Made by a program: the position numbers and the translations under genes
Part shown: positions 35,408-42,973 of the stretch, in pieces
How positions within the stretch are numbered: the stretch's first letter is position 1
Layout: the number at the start of each line of letters is the position of its first letter
Assembly: GCF_013911965.1 (NCBI RefSeq)
Contig: NZ_JACESE010000021.1
Coordinates: 1 to 60,095 of the forward strand
Direction of reading: 5' to 3'
Length of the DNA: 60,095 nt
From: Phenylobacterium sp.
Lineage (GTDB): Bacteria > Pseudomonadota > Alphaproteobacteria > Caulobacterales > Caulobacteraceae
The notes under the pieces: generated by a model
Seen by the model: the letters and a program-made list of their open reading frames with translations, nothing else
Database searches by the model: none
Told to the model about the DNA's origin: nothing

Positions 35408-35440
35408 GTGTCGCACCCCGACGTGTCGCAGGCGTGACAC
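35408..35440. promoter_or_regulatory. Direct repeats upstream of phnD
   Basis: GTGTCGCA occurs at 35408-35415 and 35423-35430, a 15-base period, followed by GTGACAC at 35434-35440. They lie 54-86 bases before the phnD start in an otherwise empty 169-base gap. The role is unknown; the spacing does not match the 11 bases of a Pho box. Confidence 0.35.
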
Positions 35441-35523
35441 GGCGCGGCGGCCAGCCTCCATCGCCAGGCCGGTTGTCGAGCCCGGCGGAAGGGCGCTCAA
35501 GCCCTTGATCCGTCGTCTGACGT

Positions 35524-36495
35524 TCAGCCGCAGGGAAAGCTCAGCCGCACCACGCCGCCCTCGCCCCTGGGGAATTCCAGGCGGCCGCCGAGCTGGGCGG
35601 CCAGGCTGCGCATGATGCCGAAGCCGAGGCTCCTGGCCCCCGGCGAGGCGGGTTCGCCCGGAAAGCCCGGCCCGTCGTCGCGCACCTCGAGAACGGCGTC
35701 GGCTTCGCCCGCAGCCTGTTCGAGGGTGACGACGATCCTGCCGCCGTCGCGCCCCTTGAACGCGTGCTTGAGGGCGTTGGTGACCACCTCCGCGACCAGC
35801 AGCGACAGGGTGACCAGACGCGTGGTGTCGATCTGCACGTCCTGCGCCCGAACCTCCCAGACCACGTCCTTCGCGCCGACGGCGTGCACCAGGTCCTCGC
35901 AGAGGGCGGAGAGGCAGTCCCCCAGGCTCATCTCCATGGCCTGCGGATCGTAGAGGCGCCGGTGGACCTGGGACATGGTGATCAGCCGGTCATGCGCCTC
36001 GTCCAGCGCCTGGACCGCTTCGGGCGTCGCGCCATGGCGCTTCAGCTGCAGGAGCGAGGCGACGAAGGTCATGTTGTTGGCGACGCGGTGCTGCAGTTCC
36101 TGGAACATCACGCGCTGCTGGTCATAGAGCCGGGCGGTCAGCTCCTGTTCGGCCTGCAGCTTGGCCATCGCCCGCCGCATCACCTCGATCAGGGCGATGT
36201 CGACGCCGACCACGAAGGCGTAAAAGATCAAGGTCACGGCGCCGGCGCCGGTGATCGCGAACCCGGCCGGCGGAATGAAGAACCACCACGCCGCCAGGCC
36301 GGACAGGACGGCGCAGACGATGCCTGGCCACAGTCCGGCGACGAATGCGGTGACGATCACCGCCGGAAAAAAGGTCAGGTAGGGAAAGCCCGGCGGCAGC
36401 AGGTCGTCCGTCGCGAAGCGCACATAGAGCGCCACCGTTGCGGTCACGATCGCCAGGCCGTAGCCCAGGAGCAGGTTCCGCTCGAATAGACGCAT
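35524..36495 (-). CDS. Membrane sensor histidine kinase, HWE/HisKA_2 type
   Basis: 323 residues. Four membrane helices (residues 7-105) of the DUF4118/KdpD-like kind with almost no periplasmic loops, then the phosphorylation segment FQELQHRVANNM (His near 136) of the HisKA_2/HWE class and an ATPase domain with EVVTNALKHAF, VRDDGPGF and GFGIMRSL. Such kinases in alphaproteobacteria often feed response regulators, including the PhyR general stress branch. No response-regulator gene adjoins it, so it is an orphan kinase; the signal is unknown. Confidence 0.88.
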   Translation of the reverse strand: MRLFERNLLLGYGLAIVTATVALYVRFATDDLLPPGFPYLTFFPAVIVTAFVAGLWPGIVCAVLSGLAAWWFFIPPAGFAITGAGAVTLIFYAFVVGVDIALIEVMRRAMAKLQAEQELTARLYDQQRVMFQELQHRVANNMTFVASLLQLKRHGATPEAVQALDEAHDRLITMSQVHRRLYDPQAMEMSLGDCLSALCEDLVHAVGAKDVVWEVRAQDVQIDTTRLVTLSLLVAEVVTNALKHAFKGRDGGRIVVTLEQAAGEADAVLEVRDDGPGFPGEPASPGARSLGFGIMRSLAAQLGGRLEFPRGEGGVVRLSFPCG

Positions 36496-36689
36496 TCACC
36501 CGCCCCGCTCGCCGAACGATCGTCCCCGGCGTCGATCTACCTAGTTCTGTCCCAGGTGTTCGTCTATCCGCCTCCCGACAAAGCCCGAACAGTTCCTGCC
36601 GTTTTCTTGAACCGCCGCCTCGCCGCAGGCGTGATGATCGCGCGAGCACCCGGGCGGCGCCTCAGGCGACCTGGCCGCCACTGCGGAGC
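36496..36689. other. Non-coding stretch upstream of the sensor kinase
   Basis: No supported gene. It must hold the minus-strand promoter of the sensor kinase. A 21-codon plus-strand frame from ATG at 36635 was examined and has no ribosome binding site or coding character. Confidence 0.6.
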
Positions 36690-36695
36690 ATCGCG

Positions 36696-36711
36696 TTAAG
36701 GGACGCTTAAC
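36696..36711 (+). promoter_or_regulatory. Perfect CtrA-binding box
   Basis: TTAAGGGACGCTTAAC is an exact match to the alphaproteobacterial CtrA consensus TTAA-N7-TTAAC. In CtrA-activated promoters the downstream half overlaps the -35 element. Transcription to the right would begin about 30-35 bases later, leading straight into the small-RNA candidate; no protein gene follows on the plus strand before the terminator. Confidence 0.75.
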
Positions 36712-36737
36712 CATAACCGCCGACCCTCATCACGTCT

Positions 36738-36799
36738 TCCTTGAAGACACCCCACCATCACCGACCTTCTCAAGCCCGGCTTCGGCCGGGCTCTTTTTT
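36738..36799 (+). ncRNA. Candidate CtrA-controlled small RNA
   Basis: About 60 bases between the CtrA box and a strong intrinsic terminator, with no open frame. It contains an imperfect stem (TTGAAG with CTTCTCAA) closing a C-rich loop, CACCCCACCATCACC, and ends in the AGCCCGGC-TTCG-GCCGGGCT hairpin plus T6. C-rich unpaired loops in alphaproteobacterial sRNAs pair with G-rich ribosome binding sites. The architecture recalls the CtrA-activated RNA CcnA of Caulobacter, but I cannot establish homology. The 5' end is a guess from promoter spacing. Confidence 0.45.
36773..36799 (+). terminator. Strong intrinsic terminator with no annotated gene upstream
   Basis: Perfect 8-bp stem AGCCCGGC/GCCGGGCT (36773-36780 with 36785-36792), stable TTCG tetraloop, then CTTTTTT. 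It is oriented for plus-strand transcription, although the only upstream protein gene is on the minus strand. It therefore ends the small-RNA candidate. Confidence 0.88.
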
Positions 36800-36889
36800 C
36801 GCCCCCGGCGCCGGGGGCTGTGGAAAGCCGGGAACGGAGGGTTGCGTTGGGGGCGAGGCCAGCGTATACGCGCCGCCCTACGGTGCTGA

Positions 36890-36965
36890 TCCCCGATAGC
36901 TCAGTTGGTAGAGCAGTCGGCTGTTAACCGACTTGTCGCAGGTTCGAGTCCTGCTCGGGGAGCCA
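36890..36965 (+). tRNA. tRNA-Asn(GTT)
   Basis: 76 bases including an encoded CCA. Acceptor stem TCCCCGA/TCGGGGA, discriminator G, D-arm AGCTCAGTTGGTAGAGC, anticodon stem GTCGG/CCGAC with loop CTGTTAA (anticodon GTT) and T-arm GCAGGTTCGAGTCCTGC. All four stems pair. No integrase or duplicated 3' end lies downstream. Confidence 0.97.
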
Positions 36966-37146
36966 CCGCACCAAGGACCTTCGGGGCCTCCGTCCCACAA
37001 GCAAGCCGCCCTCCCCACGCCGGATCGTCACGGATCGGCGCAACCGCATGCGTCAGGACACGCTCGCGGCGCGGCCGAGTCGGGACCGGGGCGAATCGCC
37101 CGCCTCCAGTGTCCGAATCGCCGCCGCGCCGCCGCCAGGGCGACGA

Positions 37147-37971
37147 TCAGCCGAACTCCGCCGGATCGGGGCCGATGCGGCCGTCCTCGACGTCGAGGCT
37201 GGCGACGGCGGCCATCTCCGCCTCGTCCAGTTCGAAGTCGAAGACATCCAGATTCTGGGCGATGCGCTGCGGGTTCACCGATTTCGGGATGACGAGCAGG
37301 CCGAGCTGAACGTGCCAGCGCAGGATGATCTGCGCGGGTGTCTTGCCGTGCCTTTCGGCCAGCCGCGTCAGGACCGGCTCGTCCAGCAGTTGGCCCTGGC
37401 CGAGCGGGCTCCAGGACTCGGTCAGGACGCCGAGCCGCGCGTGGGCCTCGCGCAGTCCGGCCTGCGAAAACCGCGGATGCAGCTCGATCTGGTTGACCGC
37501 GGGCGTCACGCCGGTTTCGCCGATGATCCGCTCCAGATCCCCGACCCGAAAGTTGGAGACCCCGATCGAGCCGGCGCGTCCCTCCTCCCGCAGGCGGACG
37601 AGCGCCTTCCATGATTCGACGAAGATATCCTGCTGCGGGCAGGGCCAATGGATCAGGTAGAGATCGACATGGTCGAGCCCGAGCCGCTCGAGGCTCTTGT
37701 CGAAGGCCCGCAGGGCGCGGTCGTAGCCCTGGCTCTCGTTCCACAGCTTGGTGGTGACGAAGACCTCCCCGCGCGGCAGGCCGGAGGCGCGAATCCCCTC
37801 GCCCACGCCGGCCTCGTTGCCATAGACGGCCGCCGTGTCGACGGCGCGGTAGCCCGCAGAGAGCGCCGTCGCCACGACCCTGGCGGTCTCGTCTGCGGGG
37901 GTCCGCCAGACCCCGAGGCCGAGTTGCGGCATTCTACGGCCGTCGTTGAGGGTCAGTTCCGGGCTCCTCAT
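37147..37971 (-). CDS. Aldo/keto reductase (2,5-diketogluconate reductase type)
   Basis: 274 residues from the ATG overlapping the gloA stop by one base; an upstream ATG at 38004 would lie inside gloA. TIM-barrel NADPH-dependent reductase: GLGVWRTP, catalytic Asp/Tyr in YRAVDTAAVYGNE (near 41-52), Lys in VTTKLW, His in LYLIHWP, and the cofactor motif IPKSVNPQRIAQN. Coupled to glyoxalase I, it probably shares in removing methylglyoxal or other reactive carbonyls. Confidence 0.9.
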   Translation of the reverse strand: MRSPELTLNDGRRMPQLGLGVWRTPADETARVVATALSAGYRAVDTAAVYGNEAGVGEGIRASGLPRGEVFVTTKLWNESQGYDRALRAFDKSLERLGLDHVDLYLIHWPCPQQDIFVESWKALVRLREEGRAGSIGVSNFRVGDLERIIGETGVTPAVNQIELHPRFSQAGLREAHARLGVLTESWSPLGQGQLLDEPVLTRLAERHGKTPAQIILRWHVQLGLLVIPKSVNPQRIAQNLDVFDFELDEAEMAAVASLDVEDGRIGPDPAEFG

Positions 37972-38411
37972 CACCAGGTGCCCGTATTGGCCATGGAGGC
38001 CCACGGCTCGGCCGGCGCGAGCGCCGGACCGGCCTGCAGCAGCTCCACGGAGATGCCGTCGGGCGAGCGGACGAAGGCCATGCGGCCGTCGCGCGGGGGC
38101 CGGTTGATGGTCACCCCGCCGTCCATCAGGCGCTGGCAGGCGGCGTAGATGTCGTCCACGGCATAGGCCAGGTGGCCGAAGTTGCGGCCGCCCTGATAGT
38201 CCTCAGGGTCCCAGTTGTAGGTCAGCTCGACGGTCGGCGCGCGCTTCTCCTTCGCCGCGGCCTCGTCGCCCGGAGCGCAGAGAAAGACGAGGGTGAAGCG
38301 GCCGGCCTCGTTCTCCATCCGCGACACTTCCTTCAGGCCGAGCTTGTCGCAGTAGAAGGCGAGCGACTCGTCCAGATCGCGAACGCGGACCATGGTGTGG
38401 AGGTATCTCAC
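37971..38411 (-). CDS. gloA: Lactoylglutathione lyase (glyoxalase I)
   Basis: 146 residues. It begins MRYLHTMVRVRDLDESLAFY with the first metal-binding His, then LVFLCAPGD, VELTYNW with metal-binding Glu, GHLAYAVDDIY with the second His and SPDGISVELLQ with the last Glu, completing the Ni/Zn site. It converts the methylglyoxal-glutathione hemithioacetal to lactoylglutathione. First of a two-gene operon with the aldo/keto reductase. The 233-base gap upstream shows no clear motif. Confidence 0.94.
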   Translation of the reverse strand: MRYLHTMVRVRDLDESLAFYCDKLGLKEVSRMENEAGRFTLVFLCAPGDEAAAKEKRAPTVELTYNWDPEDYQGGRNFGHLAYAVDDIYAACQRLMDGGVTINRPPRDGRMAFVRSPDGISVELLQAGPALAPAEPWASMANTGTW

Positions 38412-38644
38412 GGGCAGTCTCCTGAGGATCTCGTGGGGCGGCGGCCGCTGCGGCCGGCTCGGTCGCCTGCAAATCTATGCCGGAAGCTGAGGATCGCCAG
38501 GCACAGTCCCCAACCTTCGGGCATCCTTTCCGCGATTTCATTTGCGAAGGAACCCTCGCCGCAGCACAACCGCCGGTGTCCAGCGAACACTGGGATGTGA
38601 CCGTACCGCGCTTTCCAGCCGCGGATGGGGCCGGGGAAACGCAC

Positions 38645-39709
38645 ATGCGACTGAAGTCGTCTCATATCTTCATTATCGTGGTCGTCGGGCTGCTCGTCGC
38701 CTACTTCGCCATCCGGTCGATCTTCGGCGGCGAGGCCGAGCCGGCGCAGGCCGCGGCTTCGAAGACGACGAACGTGCCGACCGTCCAGGTGAAGCTCGTG
38801 CCCGAGGCGGTCCGCCCCTACGCCGTGGTGCTTCGCGGCCGCACCGAAGCGGCCCGCGCCGTGGTCGTCCGCTCGGAGACCGCCGGCGTCGTGGAACAGA
38901 CCCCCGCGCGGGAAGGCGCCGTGGTGCAGAAGGGCGCCGTCCTCTGCCGCCTGTCGGTCGACGCGCGCCAGGCCACCCTGGACCAGGCGCGGGCCGCCAT
39001 GCGCTCGCGCGAGCTGCAGCGCAAGGCCTCCGCGGCGCTGGCCGAGAAGGGCTACCGCTCCGAGACGCAGGTCCTTCAGGACCAGGCCAACCTCGACGCC
39101 GCCGCCGCGGCCGTGCGCCAGGCCGAGATCGCCCTGGAACAGGTCAACATCCGGGCCCCCTTCACCGGCGTCTTCGACCGGCGGGAGGCCGAGATCGGGA
39201 CCTACCTGTCCCCGGGCCAGGCCTGCGGCACGATGATCGAACTCGACCCGCTGCTGATCGTCGGCGACGTGCCCGAGACCCAGGCCGGGCGGATCCGGAT
39301 CGGCGAGCCCGCGGTGGCCACCCTGGTCTCCGGCGAGAGCCTGCAAGGCCAGGTCCGATACGTGGCGCGCGACGCCGATCCGCAGACGCGCACCTACCGG
39401 CTGGAAGTCACGGCGCGCAATCCGAACTACGCCGTGCGTTCGGGTCTCTCGGCCGATGTGCGGGTGACCACGGCGTCGGGTCCCGCCCACCTCATTCCCC
39501 CCTCCGCCCTGGTGCTCGACGCCGAGGGGCGGCAGGGCGTCCGTCACGTGACGCAGGGCGACGTCGTTCGCTTTGCGCCGGTCCAGGTGATGGAGGAGAC
39601 GGCCGAAGGCGCCTGGGTGCGCGGGCTGACGGGCGACATCCGCCTGATCACCGCCGGCCAGGCCTATGTCGACCAGGGGCAGACCGTCCGCGTCGCCCAG
39701 GCCCGCTAG
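38645..39709 (+). CDS. RND efflux periplasmic adaptor (membrane fusion protein)
   Basis: 354 residues from ATG 38645; the frame is open upstream without RBS support. One N-terminal membrane anchor (residues 7-24), then a split lipoyl domain (RTEAARAVVVRSETAGVV and IRAPFTGVFDRREAEIGTYL in two halves), a short alpha-hairpin (residues about 110-165) and beta-barrel. It links the inner-membrane RND pump to an outer-membrane channel, which is not encoded here. The pump gene starts 27 bases downstream. Confidence 0.9.
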   Translation: MRLKSSHIFIIVVVGLLVAYFAIRSIFGGEAEPAQAAASKTTNVPTVQVKLVPEAVRPYAVVLRGRTEAARAVVVRSETAGVVEQTPAREGAVVQKGAVLCRLSVDARQATLDQARAAMRSRELQRKASAALAEKGYRSETQVLQDQANLDAAAAAVRQAEIALEQVNIRAPFTGVFDRREAEIGTYLSPGQACGTMIELDPLLIVGDVPETQAGRIRIGEPAVATLVSGESLQGQVRYVARDADPQTRTYRLEVTARNPNYAVRSGLSADVRVTTASGPAHLIPPSALVLDAEGRQGVRHVTQGDVVRFAPVQVMEETAEGAWVRGLTGDIRLITAGQAYVDQGQTVRVAQAR

Positions 39710-39736
39710 GGACTGGGATCAGGAGAGCATGAGACA

Positions 39737-42700
39737 ATGATCGGTCCGCTCATCGACGGCGCCATCAAGCGAAGAAAGGTCGTGCTGGGGGTCGCCCTCA
39801 TCGCCTCCATCTTCGGCTTTTTCGCCTATCTCGCCATGCCTCGGGAGGCCAATCCGGACATCGACTTCCCCTTCGTGGCGGTCATCGTCCCCTACCCCGG
39901 CGTGAGCCCCGAGGATTCCGAACGGCTGCTGGTCAAGCCGCTGGAGGTGGAGCTGCAGGCCATCGAGGGCCTGAAGGAGATGAACTCGGCGGCCCGCCAG
40001 GGCATGGCCATCGTCAATCTCGAGTTCGACGCCGACTTCGACAAGGACAAGGCGCTGGCCGAGGTTCGCGCCAAGGTCGACCTGGCGCGCGGACGGTTCC
40101 CGCCCGACGCCGAGGAGCCGATCATCGAGGAGGCCAATTTCAGCGGCGAGCCGATCATCGGCATCGTGCTGTCGGGCGCCGCGCCCGAGCGCGAACTCTA
40201 TGGGATCGCCCGCACGCTTCAGGAGCGGCTGGAAGGCACGGCCGGCGTCCTGGAGGTCGAATTGACCGGCGGCCGCGAGGAGCTGCTCGAGGTCACCATC
40301 GATCCCCTGCGGATGGAGGCCTACAACGTCACCACCGGCGAGCTGGCCCAGGTGATCGGACGCAACAACCAGCTGGTCCCGGCTGGCAACCTGCGCTCCG
40401 GGGCCGGCCAGTTCGCCGTCAAGGTTCCCGGCGTGGTCGAGGAGCCGTCGGACATCCTGGAGCTGCCGATCAAGAAGAACGGCGACCGGGTGATCACGGT
40501 CGGCGACATCGGCGACGTGCGGCGGACGTTCAAGGAAGCGAACTACATCACCCGCTTCAACGGCGAGCCGGCCTTCTCGCTGGAGGTCGCCAAACGCAGC
40601 GGCGCCAACATCCTCAACACGGTCGAGGCGGTCCGGGAGGTGGTGGCCGAAGAGCAGGAGCGCTGGCCCGAGACGGTCAAGGTCTCCTACACCTTCGACC
40701 AGAGCGATTTCATCCACCGCACCCTGGTGGTTCTGGAATCCGGCCTGCTGATCGCCACCGTCCTGGTGATGATGATCATCGTCTACAGCCTGGGCATCCG
40801 GCAGGGGCTGATGGTGGGCGCAGCCATCCCCGCCTGCTTCATGATCGCCTTCCTGATGCTCAACGCCTCGGGCGTGACCCTCAACCAGATGGTGATGTTC
40901 GGCCTTGTCCTGGCCGTGGGCATCCTCGTGGACGGCGGCATCGTGGTGGTGGAGTACGCCGACCGGAAGATGGCCGAGGGCCTGCCCAAGGAAGAGGCCT
41001 TCGCCGCGGCGGGCAAGCGGATGTTCTTCCCCGTGCTGAACGGCACGCTGACGACGCTCTGCGCCTTCCTGCCGTTCATGTTCTGGAACTCCATTCCCGG
41101 GAAGTTCATGAGCTTCCTGCCCTTGACGCTGATGTACGTCCTGGGCGCGTCCATCTTCGTGGCCCTGATCTTCACGCCGGCGCTCGGCTCCATCTTCGGC
41201 CGCGAGGCCGGCGTCGACGAGCATCATCTGGCCGAGATCGAAAAGTCCGAGCGCGGCGATCCGCGCGACATGTCGGGCTTCATGGGCTGGTACGCCCGCT
41301 CCCTCTGGGCGCTCAGCCACGCGCCGACACGCACCTTCGCCGCCTCCCTGCTGGTGGTGGTGGCCATCGTCGCCTGGTTCGCCATGAGTCCGCACCGCAC
41401 CGAGTTCTTCCTCGAGGAGGATCCGGAGTGGGCGCAGGTCTATGTGAAGGCCCGCGGCAACCTCTCGCCCGAGGCCCACGACGTCCTGGTCCGGCAGGTG
41501 GAGAACCGCCTGATGGACGTGAAGGGGATCAACTCCATCTACACCCGCTCCGGCGCCACCAGCCCCGGCGGCGGCGGCGGCGGGCCGCCCAACGACACGG
41601 TCGGGCGGCTGCAGATCGACTTCGTCGATTTCGAGGAGCGCAAGGAACTCGGCCTGCGCGGCGCCGACATCGTGGGCGAGATCCGGCGCCGGCTGGTGGA
41701 CGTGCCCGGCGTCCTGATCGAGGTGCGCGAACCCCAGGGCGGCCCGCCGGTGGGCAAGGACGTGCAGGTGGAGCTGCGCAGTCACGATCCGGCCGCCCTC
41801 AACGCGGCCGCCGAACTGGTCAAGACGAAGCTCGCCTCCGATCCGCAGCTCTTCGAACTGGAGGACAACCGCACCTCGCCCGGCATCGAGCTGAACCTGG
41901 CCGTGGATCGCGAGGCCGCCGGCCGCTACGGCGTCGACGTGCTGTCTGTCGGACAGGCCATCCAGTTCGTCACCAACGGGGTCCTGGTGGGCCGCTTCCG
42001 CCCCGACGACGCCGAGGACGAACTCGACATCCGCGTGCGCTTCCCGCCGGAGGCGCGGAACATGGCCGCCTTCGACAACCTCAAGATCTCCACGGCGCTC
42101 GGCCCGGTGCCGGCGAGCTACTTCATCAAGCAGGTGCCGGCTCAGCAGGTGACCACCATCCAGCGCCGCGACGGCCAACGGCTTGTGGTGGTGCAGGCCA
42201 ACGCGGTCGAGGGCGTGGCCGCCAACCAGAAGATCGCCGAGCTTCGGCCCTGGCTGGAGGAAGCGCCGATCGATCCCGACGTCCGCTGGAAGTTCAGCGG
42301 CGCCGACGAGGAAGGCCAGGAGGCGGCTCAGTTCTTCATCGTCGCCATGGCGGTCTCGCTCTTCCTGATGGGCGTCATCCTCCTCTGGCAGTTCAACAGC
42401 TTCTACGGCGTGCTGGTCACCCTGTCGGCCGTGGCGCTGTCGACGGTCGGCGTGCTGCTGGGCGTGCAGGTGAATTTCCTGGGCACCTTCGACTATGTGT
42501 CGGTGATCATGCTCGGGACCGGCATCGTGGCGCTGGCGGGCGTGGTCGTGGGCCACAACATCGTGCTGGTCGACACCTTCTACCAGCTCCGCCGCTCGGG
42601 CTACGCCGCCGACGACGCGGCGATCCGCGCGGCCGCCCAGCGCTTCCGCCCGGTCATCCTGACGACGGTGGTGACCGTGGTCGGCCTGCTGCCTCTGATG

Positions 42701-42970
42701 TTCCAGCTGCACCCGAACTTCCGCAGCGGCCATGTGGAATATCGCGCGCCGGGTTCGGAATGGTGGGTCCAGCTGTCGGCCGCCGTCGTCTGGGGGCTCT
42801 CCTTCGCCACGCTCCTGACGCTCGTGCTGACGCCGGTCATGCTGGCCGCGCCGAAGGTCTATGGCGCCCGGATGCGGCGCGGCTTCGGCCATCTGCGTCA
42901 CCGCTTCGGACGGGGCGGCGGCGGTGGGGCGGCCAATGACGAACCGCACCTGCCCCGGGCGGCGGAATAG
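39737..42970 (+). CDS. RND-family efflux pump, inner-membrane subunit
   Basis: 1077 residues, the AcrB/MexF size, with twelve predicted membrane helices and two large periplasmic loops (about 35-335 and 565-860). In helix 4 the usual VDDAIVVVE proton-relay motif reads VDGGIVVVEY, so the second of the two Asp residues is Gly. A Gly-rich insert (SPGGGGGGPPNDT) lies in the second periplasmic domain. It probably exports drugs, lipophiles or metals with the adaptor upstream. No local regulator or TolC-like gene is seen, so the substrate cannot be named. Confidence 0.9.
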   Translation: MIGPLIDGAIKRRKVVLGVALIASIFGFFAYLAMPREANPDIDFPFVAVIVPYPGVSPEDSERLLVKPLEVELQAIEGLKEMNSAARQGMAIVNLEFDADFDKDKALAEVRAKVDLARGRFPPDAEEPIIEEANFSGEPIIGIVLSGAAPERELYGIARTLQERLEGTAGVLEVELTGGREELLEVTIDPLRMEAYNVTTGELAQVIGRNNQLVPAGNLRSGAGQFAVKVPGVVEEPSDILELPIKKNGDRVITVGDIGDVRRTFKEANYITRFNGEPAFSLEVAKRSGANILNTVEAVREVVAEEQERWPETVKVSYTFDQSDFIHRTLVVLESGLLIATVLVMMIIVYSLGIRQGLMVGAAIPACFMIAFLMLNASGVTLNQMVMFGLVLAVGILVDGGIVVVEYADRKMAEGLPKEEAFAAAGKRMFFPVLNGTLTTLCAFLPFMFWNSIPGKFMSFLPLTLMYVLGASIFVALIFTPALGSIFGREAGVDEHHLAEIEKSERGDPRDMSGFMGWYARSLWALSHAPTRTFAASLLVVVAIVAWFAMSPHRTEFFLEEDPEWAQVYVKARGNLSPEAHDVLVRQVENRLMDVKGINSIYTRSGATSPGGGGGGPPNDTVGRLQIDFVDFEERKELGLRGADIVGEIRRRLVDVPGVLIEVREPQGGPPVGKDVQVELRSHDPAALNAAAELVKTKLASDPQLFELEDNRTSPGIELNLAVDREAAGRYGVDVLSVGQAIQFVTNGVLVGRFRPDDAEDELDIRVRFPPEARNMAAFDNLKISTALGPVPASYFIKQVPAQQVTTIQRRDGQRLVVVQANAVEGVAANQKIAELRPWLEEAPIDPDVRWKFSGADEEGQEAAQFFIVAMAVSLFLMGVILLWQFNSFYGVLVTLSAVALSTVGVLLGVQVNFLGTFDYVSVIMLGTGIVALAGVVVGHNIVLVDTFYQLRRSGYAADDAAIRAAAQRFRPVILTTVVTVVGLLPLMFQLHPNFRSGHVEYRAPGSEWWVQLSAAVVWGLSFATLLTLVLTPVMLAAPKVYGARMRRGFGHLRHRFGRGGGGGAANDEPHLPRAAE

Positions 42971-42973
42971 GCG

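Noticed and set aside
36635-36700. A 21-codon frame (MIARAPGRR...) upstream of the terminator at 36773.
   Set aside because: No ribosome binding site, composition like non-coding DNA, and it ends inside the CtrA box.
36966-37146. Possible integration site of a genomic island at the 3' end of tRNA-Asn.
   Set aside because: No integrase, no repeated tRNA end and no composition shift downstream.
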